The notes beneath the pieces are model-generated. The model ran no database searches, was not told the DNA's origin, and was given only the letters and a program-made list of their open reading frames with translations. Positions 53,431-64,000 of a DNA stretch of 64,000 nucleotides are shown piece by piece (positions within the stretch are counted from its first letter, which is position 1; the number at the start of each line of letters is the position of its first letter). Both the position numbers and the translations under genes were made by a program. The DNA comes from Meconema thalassinum (taxonomy: Eukaryota > Arthropoda > Insecta > Orthoptera > Tettigoniidae), in assembly GCA_946902985.2 (NCBI GenBank), contig OX336392.1, positions 21,116,716-21,180,715 on the forward strand, written 5' to 3'.

Positions 53431-54295
53431 TGTAAATACACAAAATAGTAAAATCATTTTACAAACAGCTCAATTAAAATAACAACACCACTAATTCAAT
53501 AATATACATCAACACAGTGATAATTATCCCTACAATATCTATAGTGCGTCTCTACCTTAAAAGACAGTATGGAATTAAATGTAGTTTTTGCCTCTCACTC
53601 GCACTCCTATGTCCTGCAATTAGCTTCGTCCTCTTCTACGCCGGCGATGTTGCCATTTCCCAATAATTGAATGTGACAAATCTAAGAAAATGTTTGCGTG
53701 GTCTTATAGAGAATTTTCCGCTCATTATGATGATGTAAAAATAAAAGCCATTAATAATTAACACATGGCCCAATTTTCACAATTACGATATTTTAGCATG
53801 AATCTATATTTTTGCAGATATAAAACATATCACGCCATAGATAATGAACTAATGATCCCAAGGGATCAAGAATTTATTTTTAAATTGCCTGATGTTGGTA
53901 GAAGATACCCTATTTCTCAGGACAGTAATTATTTTCATAATAAGAAAGTTATGATTTTTTTCTTAAATGTTACATGAAAAATCTGGGATGGTGTCACACA
54001 AAAGTTACGTAGCGAGAAACATTTTTGCTGTTGACTTTACGTTGGTGACTAAGCGAGAAGAAATGTTCATTAATGTCTGAAATAGTTTTTAAAACAAACC
54101 ACAGTTCGATATCAGATAGCATTCATAAGTTATAGCACTTTGCGTACTCCTCCCACCCAGCGATGATGCACCGAAAGTTTGTTTACTAACGTGGCCCGCA
54201 GGCTATCTCCCCGAATACGTTTGAAGGAGGGTAGGTGATGGTGTGATGGTGTGAAGTTAAACTGTGAAATGAAGTGGAGCTTGTGTTCTTGTGTT
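53431..54295. other. No recognisable feature
   Basis: This AT-rich stretch follows the truncated LINE A4. A 70-codon frame at 53765-53977 is unremarkable. No element boundary is seen. Confidence 0.45.
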
Positions 54296-54297
54296 CC

Positions 54298-54545
54298 GCC
54301 TCATTGCGTAGTGGCTAGCATTCTTGGCTGTCACTGTGCTGTCACCGTGGAGACCCAGATTTGAATCCCAGCTCTGCCAAGAAATTTAATTCTGGTCTGA
54401 GAGCTGGAACGGGGTGTACTCAACTTCATGAGACAAAACTGAGAAGAGGCGGGTTTGATTCCTACCTCAGCCATCCTCGAAGTGGTTTCCGTAGTTTACC
54501 TTGTTTCGTCTCGGGAATGAACAAGGGTTCGTTAATGGTGCAGAG
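54298..54545 (+). mobile_element. tRNA-derived SINE
   Basis: cctcattgcgtagtggctag (box A) and cagatttgaatcccagctc (box B) form the tRNA-like head. A body with gagctggaacggggtgtact and a second box-B-like gcgggtttgattcctacctc follows, then cctcgaagtggtttccg. It shares head and body style with the SINE at 46842-47157 but is more diverged and lacks a clear 3' tail. Confidence 0.8.
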
Positions 54546-54549
54546 TTAA

Positions 54550-54870
54550 CGATTCTGTGCCAAAAGAACACGGCAGACAATCACAACGAAATAACAGGTG
54601 AAGTGTATGAAAAGTGGTTCGCCGAGCAATTGTTGCCCAATGTTCCCGAAGGATCTAGCCTAGTAATAGACAATGTAGGCTATCACAGCAGAGAAATATG
54701 TCCGTTGCTTGCCACCATACCACAGTGAACTTAATCCCATCTAAATGGTATGGGCGCAAGTAAAGAACTAGCCTATACAAAATTGAACAACGTCTCATTC
54801 AAGAAACAAGAAATTAATAATTTAATTTCGGCAGCATACCACCACTTGACCACACAAAATTGGGAATATT
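54550..54870 (+). pseudogene. DDE transposase fragment (Tc1/mariner-IS630 type)
   Basis: The frame reads GEVYEKWFAEQLLPNVPEGS, then LVIDNVGYHSRE (second catalytic D in VIDN). After a frameshift it reads CLPPYHSELNPI, a stop, and MVWAQVKN, followed by a NVSFKKQEINNLISAAYHHL tail. This order (D, then PPYH...LNPI...W) is the end of a DDE_3-type domain. The stop falls where the third acidic residue would normally sit, and the N-terminus is absent. Confidence 0.8.
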
Positions 54871-55260
54871 ACGTGGACCACAATATATATTATTATTATT
54901 ATAATCATTATTATTATTAAATGTCATATTATAATTTATTATAACCTATGTTATTCGAGAAATTTTTAATATTATAACATGTTATAATATTATCATATTC
55001 ATGAATAATTGAAAATGATAAATTATTATAATATGTACATTATAATCACGCTCTGAACGTCGGTGTATCATATCTGAATGTTGTACCATCGTTCGCTTCA
55101 ACGCATGAGGTACAGTTATATACAACAAACAAATATTTTGGAAATTTCCCGAGTTTTGCGTAAAAACACGCCTGTATACGAGTTATGTTACATCATGTGC
55201 CCGGCCTTGCAGAACTTTGTATATGCAGCAGATCTTATACTTATATATATATATATAAAT
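54871..55260. repeat. AT-rich simple sequence
   Basis: TTA/TAA-rich repeats (54885-54925) and an interrupted TA run (55240-55258) dominate. No gene is seen. Confidence 0.7.
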
Positions 55261-55264
55261 TGCA

Positions 55265-57412
55265 CTAAATCTCATTTCTCCAGTGTTCAACTGTTAGAAT
55301 GGCACAGTCATTAACTTCTATCAAGTCCTGCATAGCACATGGTCTTGATAACATGCTGCAATTCAGAAGGTGCTCAGAGTCTTGGTTTCCACCACATTTA
55401 TAAAGTTGCTCAGTACTGTATCCCCACTTCTTCAAATTGCTTTTGCACGGACTCACACCAGTTCTCAGTCTGTTTATCATCTTCCAAGATCCGTATTGTA
55501 AATGGTAGCCTTCTTCCGGCTTAACCATCATTTCCCACGATCCTCCCGGTGATTTCGTTTTCCAAAGTTCAATTCGGCGAGCTTCAGCTGAGGAAGGAAT
55601 GGATATTGTTGTTTGGAGGAAGCTCTTTCTTGATTTTAGCCTAGGTGGATGGACATCAAGTCCATACATTGGGTGCCCTGGATCTGTTTCTTGCTTTCTC
55701 TTCTCAACTTCTGCCACTACTTGTCTTCTAACTTTGGGAGATGCTACTCCCATGAGCGGAAATATCTTATCGACAGAAGTTGGGCGTAGACAGCCTGTCA
55801 CAATGCGGCCTGTTTCATGGAGGGCAACATCTACTTGGTTGGCAAGAGCAGAGTTCCTCCAGACTGGGGCAGCATATTCTGCAGCAGAGAAACTCAGAGC
55901 AAAGGCAGTTGTACGCAGGACACTAGGCTGCGCTCCCCATCTGGTGTTTGTGAGCTTCTGAACGATGTTGTTCCTGGAGCATACCTTCCGTTTGGTGTCC
56001 ATGCAATGCTGTTTATAGGTTAGCGCGTGATCCAGCTTTACTCCTAAGTATTTAGGATGAACACAGTGTTACAGATTGTGACCTTCCCAGGTGACGTTCA
56101 GCTGACTTCTCGCCTCCCTATTGCGCAGGTGAAACGCGCATATTTGGGTTTTCTCTGGGTTGGGTTTCAAGTAGTTATCATTGTAGTAGATGGCTAAGTC
56201 TTCAAGAGCAGATGTCAGCTTTAACTCTACTTCTTCAAACGTTGATCCTTGAGCAGCAATAGCAGTGTCATCTGCATAGATGAATGCTCTGGTTCTAATG
56301 TTAAGTGGCTGGTCGTTAGTATAGATATTATATAATAACGGAGCTAGTACACTCACCTGTGGGAGGCCATTCTTTTGGTTCCTCCATCGGCTTTCCTTGT
56401 CCTTCAGGGTGACATAAAAAATGTCGATTCTGCAACAAACACTGAATAAACTGTGTTAGTCAGAAGTCTCTAGTTGTTGAGTACAGCTTCTTTGTCAATC
56501 GCTTGTGGTTTACAGTATCATAAGCAGCTGTGAGGTCCACAAAAGCAACTCCAGTTATCTGTTTCCTTCATATCCATCCTCGATATACTGGATTAAGTTC
56601 AGTATTTGACCAGTACATGATTTCCCTGGTCTAAAACCTGATTGTTCCATAATGATCTCTCTGTCAACAAAATCAGAAATTCGGTTCAAAACCATTCTCT
56701 CCAGGGCCTTACAGGGATGACAGAGAAGTGATACAGGTCTGAAATTCTTGGATTCATTTGGTTCTTTACCTGGTTTGAGCAAGGCCACAACTTTTGCTTT
56801 ACGCCATAACTTCGGGATTATCATTTTAGTCACACAGGTGTTCATCAATTGTAGGATCCATTCGATAGTAACGTGTAGCTTTCAAAGAGCAAAGCTGTGT
56901 TCGCCATATCCTCTAGTACAGGGGTTCCCAACAAGGGGTCAAAATGTTTTATTTGCTCATCCAAGCCTGCAGCTTTGTTTTGTTTCATATGTTGAATAGC
57001 AGTTCTTAATTATTCAATTGTGAATGGTGTACCAAGATGATTGCTCTCCTGTTCATATCATTGGATTTTTGTTTTTTGAACCTTCTTGAGGCTTTACCAT
57101 TGGCTATTTGTTCAGGGATGACTTTATCAGATTCCTGGGTTGGAACTGTAGGGTCACCATTGAGATTCTTCAATAATTTCCAAGCTTGACAGCTTGTGCG
57201 CTTCATGTCCAAACTTTCAAGAAGGTTATGCCATTTTTATGTTCTTGAGTTTGGTATGGCTTGGAGAAGGTGTTCTCCTGTTTGTATTGTTTCCCCTGCG
57301 AATGGGTCCTTTTCCTAGAGTTGTTCATATTTGTTAAGGAGGGTTTTTGACTCCTTATCGAGCCTAGGAATATACATTGTTCTGCAGCCCCTTGGGATGA
57401 AATTGCCGGTGC
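55265..57412 (-). pseudogene. LINE H (Jockey/CR1-like), endonuclease-RT linker to C-terminus
   Basis: Reading the minus strand from 57412: linker blocks (LDKESKTLLNKYEQL-like and AWKLLKNLNGDPTVPTQES), RT motifs WRKAKVVALLKPGKEP, NFRPVSLLCHPCKALER, QSGFRPGKSCTGQIL, SVLAPLLYNIYTND and FIYADDTAIAAQG, then a C-terminal domain (SFSAAEYAAPVWRNS, SEHLLNCSML) in the frame 56002-55265. Frameshifts occur near 57200, 57000, 56550, 56360 and 56060. The 5' part is replaced by LINE J at about 57412. Confidence 0.85.
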
Positions 57413-58460
57413 TCTTCTATGATCTTCCTGGTTCCGATTGCATACAAGTATTTTTGTTTTATTATTCATCTTAATGTTAAATTAGTTTTTAAATATGTTA
57501 TTCATTACATGAAGTATCTGTTGAAGATCATCTTCATTATCTGCTGTAAAAGCAATGTCATTTGCAAATCCGAGCATGTCAATCTTTTCCCCATGTATAT
57601 TTACTTCTACTTGAATCTCTTCTCTTATCCTAATTATGGCGCCTTGGACATACAAATTAAATAAGTAAGGAGATAGCGAGCATCCTTGTCATACTCCTTT
57701 TCTTATTTCAACCTCTTCCTGGTTATTGCTAGATCTTATTATTCCCCTTTCATTCTTATATAAACTATGTATTATTCTTCTATCTCTATAAGAGACTCCC
57801 AGTTTCTTTAGTAACTTGAACAGTATATTCCAATTCACGTTGTCAAAAGCTCCTCCATATCCACGAATGCTAGATATGTTGGTATTCCATTACTATTTCT
57901 CTTTTCAATTATTTGTCTTAGAGTTAATATTGCTTCTCTTGTTCCAATGCCCCTTCTGAATCCAAATTGGTCATCTGTAAGGTAATTATCAAGATTGTTC
58001 TCCATTCTCCTAAGTATAATTCATGTAAGAATTTTAGATGCATGTGTTTTCAGGTTTAATGTCCTAAATTGATCACAATTTTGTGCTCTGGCTTTCTTTA
58101 GAATTGGAATTATTATGCACTTAGTAAAGTCAGTTGGTACTATTCCAGTTTCATACATTTTGCATATCATTCCATACATTGCATCTTCAGCTTTCTTCGC
58201 AGTTATTTAATAGTTCTGCAGGGATTTTATCTACACCTGGTGCTTTCTTGTTTTTTAAATCTTTCAGTGCTCATAGAAATTCTGATTTTAGTATTTGGTC
58301 GCCTCTATTCTCTGTGTCTGGTCTTCTTCCTCTATTACGTCCTTACTCATAACTTCATCTCCATAGAGGCTCTCTAGATTTTCTTTCAATCTCTTCCCGA
58401 CCCTTCCCTCTTCATACAGGTATTGTCCATTCTCATCTTTAATACCACATGCCTTCTGTT
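57413..58460 (-). pseudogene. LINE J reverse transcriptase, heavily mutated
   Basis: On the minus strand, fragments of one RT can be followed: a NKKAPGVDKIPAELL block near 58230, KKARAQNCDQFRTLNL-like sequence near 58080, DDQFGFRRGIGTREAILTLR near 57960, a YGGAFDNVNWNILF-like motif near 57840, RGV(R/Q)QGCSLSPYLFNLYVQG near 57690 and DMLGFANDIAFTADNEDDLQ near 57560 (FADD decayed to FAND). Stops and frameshifts are frequent. Its end, NNKTKILVCNRNQED, fuses directly to LINE H. Confidence 0.75.
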
Positions 58461-58496
58461 TTTCTCACCAAAAATTTGCTTCACATTTCCATGGCA

Positions 58497-58851
58497 AAGT
58501 TAAAGTGTTGTTGCTCCATGTTGGGGCGAACAATTTGAAGAAGAGGGCTACAGCTGATTACATCATGGGGGAGCTCTACGAACTAGGCAGAAAAGCTAAA
58601 AGCAAGTTTAGAAATGCAAAAATTATAATGAGTGGCATTGTTCGGCGGGGAGGTGTTCCGTTAAGGTGAGTTAAGACTGTAAATGACCGCATGGACTGGG
58701 TATGTGCACAACTGGGATTAGTGTACGTAGAAGCTGACTGCTGGATTGGTGGCCGTGACTTCGCCCGAGACGGGCTGCATCTAAATCGACGGGGCGCTTT
58801 TAACCTAGGGAGCCTACATGACAAGGTCATCGGTTCGTGCCGGCTTTTGTG
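58497..58851 (+). pseudogene. CR1-like LINE K ORF1: SGNH/GDSL hydrolase domain
   Basis: The frame reads KVLLLHVGANNLKKR (block III with G and N), then IIMSGIVRRGG and, after a UGA at about 58669, VYVEADCWIGGRDFARDGLH and LNRRGA, which carry the catalytic DxxH pair of SGNH hydrolases. Esterase-type ORF1 proteins are known from CR1-group LINEs. Their role in transposition is unsettled and may involve lipid membranes. The N-terminal serine block is missing, because LINE J sequence ends just upstream. Confidence 0.8.
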
Positions 58852-58917
58852 AGGAGGAGCAGGTCCAGAGGTTGCCAGCCGATGGGAACAGAAGGAGCTA
58901 TTTCGAGATATTTGCTG

Positions 58918-59551
58918 TGGAGGTAAGACTCTAAGTTTACTGCAGGTTAATTGTCAGAGTTTAGAAAATAAATTAATTGAATTTTGGAATCTTGTAGAGA
59001 CGTATTCTCCGGACATTGTCATTGCAACTGAATCTTGGTTATATGAGGATATAAATAGTAATGAAATAATTCAAGGGACCTACGAAATGTACAGAAGGGA
59101 TCGGGGGAAGCGAGGTGGTGGGCTATTTATTTGTGTGCGCAAAAATATAGCTAGTTTCTTAAAGTGGGCTGATATGGATCATGAAATGTTATGTGTACAA
59201 ATTTCGGATAAAGGAAATAAATTCCCTCTTCAGGTGATAGGGGCGTATAGAGCACCGAAAGATAACTTTTCTCTCCTCGAAACACTGTACGATAAAACTT
59301 GTACGGGTAATGCTATGAAAAAGAGCATAATAATTGCTGGAGATTTAAACCTCCCCAAAGTAGACTGGTCTGGTGAGTCAACTAGCTGTGGTCAAGCTCA
59401 GAGCGCTGCAAATAAATTCTTAAGGGAGGGGGGATTTTCCCAAGTAGTTGACTTCCCAACTAAAGACAATAATACCTTAGATGTTTATCTCGTAAGGCCT
59501 GTAGAGCTGTATATTAACTGTCTGAAAGTACCAGGAATTAGTGACCATTCT
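58918..59551 (+). pseudogene. LINE K ORF2 endonuclease (left part, split)
   Basis: The open frame has LLQVNCQSLENKL (N), VIATESWLYED (catalytic E), RRDRGKRGGGLFICVR, IIAGDLNLPKVDW (D and N) and GISDHS. This is the APE-type endonuclease of CR1/L2 LINEs. At SDHS the frame is cut by LINE B2. The continuation (HSGVKLNIRYGDI) is at 62714-63110. Confidence 0.9.
59541..59551. repeat. 11-bp target-site duplication of LINE B2 (left copy)
   Basis: gtgaccattct occurs here and at 62709-62719, exactly flanking LINE B2. Confidence 0.95.
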
Positions 59552-59560
59552 TCTTCTTCT

Positions 59561-60910
59561 TCATTTCCCGTTTCCAGCTTCCTGGGTCGGGTTGTGAATC
59601 AAGGACCTCCAACGTTGCCTGTCTCTCCACCACTCCTCTCCCCCTTTAAGTACATCTTCAGGTTTTCCTCCCTTCTTCTCCACGCACTCCCACACTGTAT
59701 CTGCCCATCTCTTTCGGGGTCTTCCGCGCGGTCTCTTCCCCGAAACCTTTTCCAGAAAAGCTTTCTTTGGCACTCTCTCCTCTCCCATTCTCATCATATG
59801 TCCATACCACTTTAACTTGGTTGTTTCTATCCTGTCCTGCAGCTTCAAGATTCCTGTCCTCCTTCTTATCTCCTCGTTTCTGATTCTATCTCTTCTGGTC
59901 TTCCCTTCTATACCTCTTAGGAATTTCATCTCCGCTGCTTGTATTCTACTCTCCTCTCTTTTTGTAGTGGTCCATGCTCCAGCTGCATATGTTAGTACGG
60001 GTCCATAATAGGTTGAATATAATACCTGCTTACATTTCTTTGGGACATCTTGGTTCCACAGAATACCCCTAACACTCTGGTAGAAGCTGTTCGCTTGTTG
60101 TATTCTCTTTCCAATTTCCTCAGTAATCTTTCCATCTTCTGTGATCACACTTCCCAAGTACTTGAAACTTTTCACCACTTCTAGAATTTTTCCGTTCACT
60201 TCTATCTTTTCTCTTCCCTCCTTACTTCCCCTTGACATTACCATTGTCTTGCTCTTCTCTGTGCTAACTTTCATCCCAAACTTCTCAATCTCTTGGTTCC
60301 ATACATCTACTTGTTTTTGTACTTCCTTTTCATCCTCACCCCATATCACTATATCATCTGCAAACAGCATGGCCTTTATTGCCTCTTGTCCCAATCTCTG
60401 TTTAACATTCTTGTGGATTTCATCCATGACTATGATGAATAGTAAGGGGGACAATACACTTCCTTGACGAAGACCCGTTTCTACCTTGAACCATTCTGTT
60501 TCTCCTATAGTGGTCTTTACGCTACTGACACAATATTTGTACATAGCTTTCACCATTTGCACTTCTGCACTGTTAACTTGCCTTTTTCTTAATACATCCC
60601 ACACCACCTGTCTAGGCACACTGTCATAAGCTTTCTCAATATCAATAAAAGTCATCACCATGTCTTTTCCAAACTCCCATCTTTTCTCCATCATATGCCT
60701 TAGTGTAAAGATTAGATCAAAAGTTGATCTGTCTCTCCTAAAACCATACTGTTCTTCTTCCATCTCTCCATCTGTCTGCCTCCTCAGTCTACCTTCCAAT
60801 ACTCTCTCAAAGATCTTGGCTACATGGGCAATAAGGGTGATCCCTCTGTAATTGTTACATTCCTTTTTGTCACCTTTCTTAAAAAGTGGGATAATTAAAC
60901 CCTTTCCCCA
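59561..60910 (-). pseudogene. LINE B2 reverse transcriptase
   Basis: The frame contains NNYRGITLIAHVAKIFERVL, EQYGFRRDRSTFDL, FIDIEKAYDSVPRQ, GLRQGSVLSPLLF, MLFADDIVIWGEDEKEV (FADD), KYLGSVITEDG, LKWYGHMMRMGEER and GRPRKRW, ending QEAGNGK just before the GAA tail. All RT catalytic motifs are intact. It joins the upstream linker only through the frameshift near 60915. Confidence 0.92.
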
Positions 60911-62542
60911 TTCTTCTGGGATCTCTTTATTCTAAATAATCTATACAGCCACTGCAACCCTACTGGTCCTGCTGCTTTTATCATTTCTGTGGTCACCTCA
61001 TCCACTCCAGGTGCTTTGCCACTCTTCATCTTCTTTATGGCTTCCTCTATTTCTAGCATAGATATCTCCTTTTCTTGTTCTTCTTCTTCCTCCATTGTTC
61101 CTTCTTGTTCCCTTTCTTCATCCAGTTCAATGTGTTTAACATTCAGTAGCTTTGAAAAGTATTCTTCCCATCTTTTCAATATACCATCTCTTTCATACAA
61201 TATCTGTCCCGCTTCAGTTTTTACAAATTTTGTGTTTTCCCTACCTTTCACACTGTTTTTTACTAGCCCATATAGAACCTTTTTACTTCCTTTGATATCC
61301 TCCTCTAGAGTTTCAGTGAAACTTTCCCAGCTTTTCCTTTTTTCTTCTTGTACAATCTTTTGACATGCCTTCTTGGCTTCTCTATATTTTTGCCATTTCT
61401 GCATCTTTGCTGCCTATCCACTTTCTCCATGCCATTTGTTTTTCTTTAACTGCTTCCTTTACCCTGTTGTTCCACCAAGGAGTCTCCCTTTCCTTTTTCC
61501 TCCCTGATAATCTTCCACAAGTGTTTACTGCACACTTCACAAATCCATTCTTAAAACATGTCCATTCCATTTCTATGCTTTTTGCTTCATCTTTGGGAAT
61601 TTCCTGTTTTAGTTCCTCTTGAAACTTTTCCATTACCTCCTTCTCTTTTAGTTTCCATACCTTTATTTTTCTTTCCCTTTTTTCTACTAGTTTTGTGATT
61701 TTACCAAGCCTTACTTTGGCTATCACCACTTTGTGGTCTCCTTCAAAATCTCCTCTGGGCATAGCTGTCACATCTACTAACTGTCTTTGTTTATCCTTTT
61801 CCACCAGAATAAGGTCAATCATTGCTTTTGTCTTCCTGTCTCCTCATCCATACCTAGTTATTTTTTGCGAGTTCTTTTTCCTAAACCACGTATTTCCAAC
61901 AGTTAATCCATTCCTCCTACAGAAATCTACTAACAGGTCTCCTTCTTCATCCTGATTTCCATAGCTAAACGGGCCAATAATCTCTTCTTTTCCCTGTCTA
62001 TCTGTTCCCACATGTGCATTCATGTCTCCCATTATTATCACTTCTTTGTCTTCTATACACTTTTCCAGCTCTTCTAGAAACTCTTCTAGACATTCATCTA
62101 CCTTCCCTGTTTGGGGAGCATAAACCTGTATAAAATCTTTTGTACCACTCTCAAGTCCAAGCCTGACTTTGATAATCCGGTCACTAATCGGGTCAATTTT
62201 TTCAACATACTGGTCTAGGTCATCTCTCAATATGACACCAACGCCATTCGTTGCCTTCTGTCCTCCACTCCAATATAATCTGTACCCTTTCCCTTTCTTC
62301 ACTTCTTTTCGCCCTTTCCCTTTCCATTTCGTTTCACTCACTCCCAGCATCGCTATATCTTTCTTCTCCATATAATCAACCAGCTCTTCTACCTTTCTAT
62401 TGAGTGTCATGACATTAATGAAACCAACCTTCGTTACGTCTGGTAGCCTACTTCTCACAGCTCCCCCAGGACACCGGGAGCTGCGCGTCGCCTCCGGGGG
62501 ACGCCCTAGCTGTTTCCGAGGCCTCAATTCACAAACTTTCAT
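60895..62542 (-). pseudogene. LINE B2 endonuclease and linker
   Basis: ATG at 62542 (MKVCELRPRKQLGRPPEA) starts the frame. The endonuclease motifs are GVSETKWKGKGRK (E), VYAPQTG, IIMGDMNAHVGTDRQGKE (D/N) and FEGDHKVVIAK (DH). UGA at about 61844 replaces the Trp expected in TRYGWGD, and the same frame resumes. A frameshift near 61400 precedes the linker YREAKKACQKIVQ and the RT entry KSGKAPGVDEVTTEM. A second frameshift lies near 60915. Confidence 0.92.
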
Positions 62543-62708
62543 AATATCGGCTATTTGTTCGATGGGCTCGCCACACCCAAAGGCATTTTATAACCTACTG
62601 CCAGGTTTTTACTTTAGACCGCCCCTAACATGGGGAACAGACGCCTTTTGCAGCCGCTCCTCTGGAGTACAGACGCTGCTGGTGACAGTTCTTCCGCCTT
62701 CTCTGTGT

Positions 62709-63030
62709 GTGACCATTCTGGGGTTAAATTAAATATTAGATATGGTGACATTACAAAATTAGACTCTGATGTAGCAAAAAAGATCATATTCCAGTATCGG
62801 AGGGCGGATCAGGGCAAGTTTCAGGGGTATTTGAATGAGCTATTTGTAGGATGGGCATTGGAAGGAATCACATTAATATCCTGTGGACTAACTTTTTGAA
62901 AATTTTAAATAGCGCTGTTGATAAATTTGTCCCATTTAAATTGCTGAAACAAAACCCAGATCCTGAGTATTACACACGAGAAATTAGGAGTCTAAAACGG
63001 AAAATTAGGAAATTATACAATAAAGGACTG
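62709..63030 (+). pseudogene. LINE K endonuclease end and linker (right part)
   Basis: After the second gtgaccattct, the frame continues SGVKLNIRYGDITKLDSDVA, then RRADQGKFQGYLNELF, a frameshift near 62860, and NHINILWTNFLKILNSAVDK followed by SLKRKIRKLYNKG. This is the normal stretch between endonuclease and RT in CR1-type LINEs. The RT itself is absent, and a different LINE starts by about 63030-63120. Confidence 0.88.
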
Positions 63031-63127
63031 AATTATTTTCTCAGTTCTTTCACCTTTCTGAATAACATTCAGGATTGTAATTCGAGGATTTATCCTCCCC
63101 TCAAGGTGAAACCTTAGATAGTCGACC

Positions 63128-64000
63128 ATGAAAAGTCATTTGAAGAATAATTCCGCCGTCTGTAATGATAGATTACAGAAAAGACAGCATTCGGATACGG
63201 TGGGCTGTCATGCGGAAGATAATGACGAATCGGAGCGTCTGAAAACTCATCAAAAAGCAAACAAACAAATACTACGGAAAATCAAACCTAAACAAGTCTC
63301 ATTCTTTTCTACACATAATGTTAACTCTCTGGTTCAAACTGGAAAATTGAAGATCATCACGGATATCATGAGAAGTCATAAAATTCTAATTATGGCCCTT
63401 CAGGAAATTAGAAATAGTGATCAAGGCCATCTGGAATCACAAGGATATAGACTATATAAAGGAATTCCAGGAAAACGAGTTATGAAAAATTGTCCACAAT
63501 TTGGTAACGGATTCTTAATAGATCTCAGAATCATTGACTCGATAACAGAATTTAAATCTCAATCCTCCAGACTTACGACCCTAACTTTGAAATCGGCAAA
63601 TAAAACATATACAATTATTAATGCACATGCTCCTACTAATCAAAAAAACAACACCATTAAGGACAGAGAAGAAGTACAAAAATTCTGGGATCTTTTGGAT
63701 CAAACTTTAATAAACATCCCTTCATCAAACATCAAAATTCTCCTTGGTGATTTCAATGCGCAACTTGGACAAGAAAGAAGATATAGAGATATAATTGGAA
63801 AATGGACAGCACATAAACGAACCAATAAAAATGGTCAAAGATTAGTCGAAATTTGTAGAAACCACAAATTAATCTCTAAATCAACATGTTTTAAAAGACA
63901 GCCCCATAAATTGAAAACTTGGAAACATCCTGACTTCAGAAGGGGTGAATGGCAGTTGGATCATGTCTGCATGGATAAATTTCACCATCGCGAAATTCAC
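63128..64000 (+). CDS. LINE L (RTE-like) ORF: endonuclease, open to window edge
   Basis: ATG at 63128 (MKSHLKNNSAVC) opens a frame with no stop through 64000 (291 codons, partial). The endonuclease motifs follow in order: STHNVNSLVQTGKL (N), ILIMALQEIRNSDQ (E), IINAHAPTNQ, IKILLGDFNAQLGQER (D/N) and WQLDHVCM. It resembles LINE F at 45438. The RT would lie beyond the window. With no lesion in 873 bp it may be a well-preserved copy. Confidence 0.85.
   Translation, partial: MKSHLKNNSAVCNDRLQKRQHSDTVGCHAEDNDESERLKTHQKANKQILRKIKPKQVSFFSTHNVNSLVQTGKLKIITDIMRSHKILIMALQEIRNSDQGHLESQGYRLYKGIPGKRVMKNCPQFGNGFLIDLRIIDSITEFKSQSSRLTTLTLKSANKTYTIINAHAPTNQKNNTIKDREEVQKFWDLLDQTLINIPSSNIKILLGDFNAQLGQERRYRDIIGKWTAHKRTNKNGQRLVEICRNHKLISKSTCFKRQPHKLKTWKHPDFRRGEWQLDHVCMDKFHHREIH

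Larger units (their letters stand above)
59552..62708 (-). mobile_element. LINE B2, full-length RTE-like retrotransposon
   Basis: This is a 3.16-kb minus-strand element with a perfect 11-bp duplication, a leader (62543-62708), a single endonuclease-RT frame and a (GAA)n tail at 59552-59560. The frame is damaged by one nonsense change and two frameshifts only. It belongs to the same family as LINE B1. Confidence 0.92.

Overview
The window looks like intergenic or intronic DNA from a large, repeat-rich arthropod genome, most likely an insect. Several retroelement and SINE types resemble those common in polyneopteran genomes such as crickets and other Orthoptera, but the species is an inference and was not tested. 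I see no convincing host gene. One short candidate exon at about 31.2-31.55 kb (minus strand) is the only possible exception. Almost everything recognisable is transposable-element or satellite sequence, and much of it is nested.

Layout. 1-1.93 kb: a 117-bp minisatellite with higher-order structure. 2.27-3.0 kb: two inverted LINE 3' fragments. 3.49-4.74 kb: an array phased at about 146 bp. 4.9-9.74 kb: seven copies of a 680-700 bp repeat, then a Helitron helicase remnant and a Helitron 3' end (CTAG at 10024). 10.09-22.48 kb: one LINE (called A1 here) split by a decayed G/C-tract element, which is itself split by a BEL/Pao LTR retrotransposon. That element (10.18-19.15 kb) has LTRs of about 2.46 kb that are almost identical, a gag and a protease, but no reverse transcriptase. 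23.5-29.3 kb: three minus-strand LINEs. The middle one (A2, 25,598-28,719) is full length and inserted in another with a perfect 15-bp target duplication.

29.5-38.2 kb: SINEs, a solo LTR with an ATAC duplication, and a three-level nest in which a SINE is split by a Penelope-like element that is split by an I-like LINE lacking its endonuclease and reverse transcriptase. 38.47-44.8 kb: pogo/Tigger-like remnants containing a full-length LINE (A3) with one internal stop, an I-like LINE with an RNase H domain, and a foldback element with 124-bp inverted arms. 45.0-48.0 kb: an apparent four-level nest of LINE, BEL 3' fragment, SINE and LINE. 49-54.9 kb: LINE fragments, including two tail-to-tail LINEs forming a GAT/ATC palindrome, a SINE and a DDE transposase fragment. 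55.2-58.5 kb: two minus-strand LINEs. 58.5-63.0 kb: a CR1-like LINE with an SGNH-hydrolase ORF1, split inside its endonuclease SDH motif by a nearly intact RTE-like LINE. 63.0-64.0 kb: the start of another LINE whose frame is open to the window edge.

The elements do not form a pathway. What the window preserves is a layered insertion history, with several young copies (BEL, A2, A3, A4, B2, and perhaps the last LINE) over much older remnants. LINE clade names are inferred from motif style, not from phylogeny.
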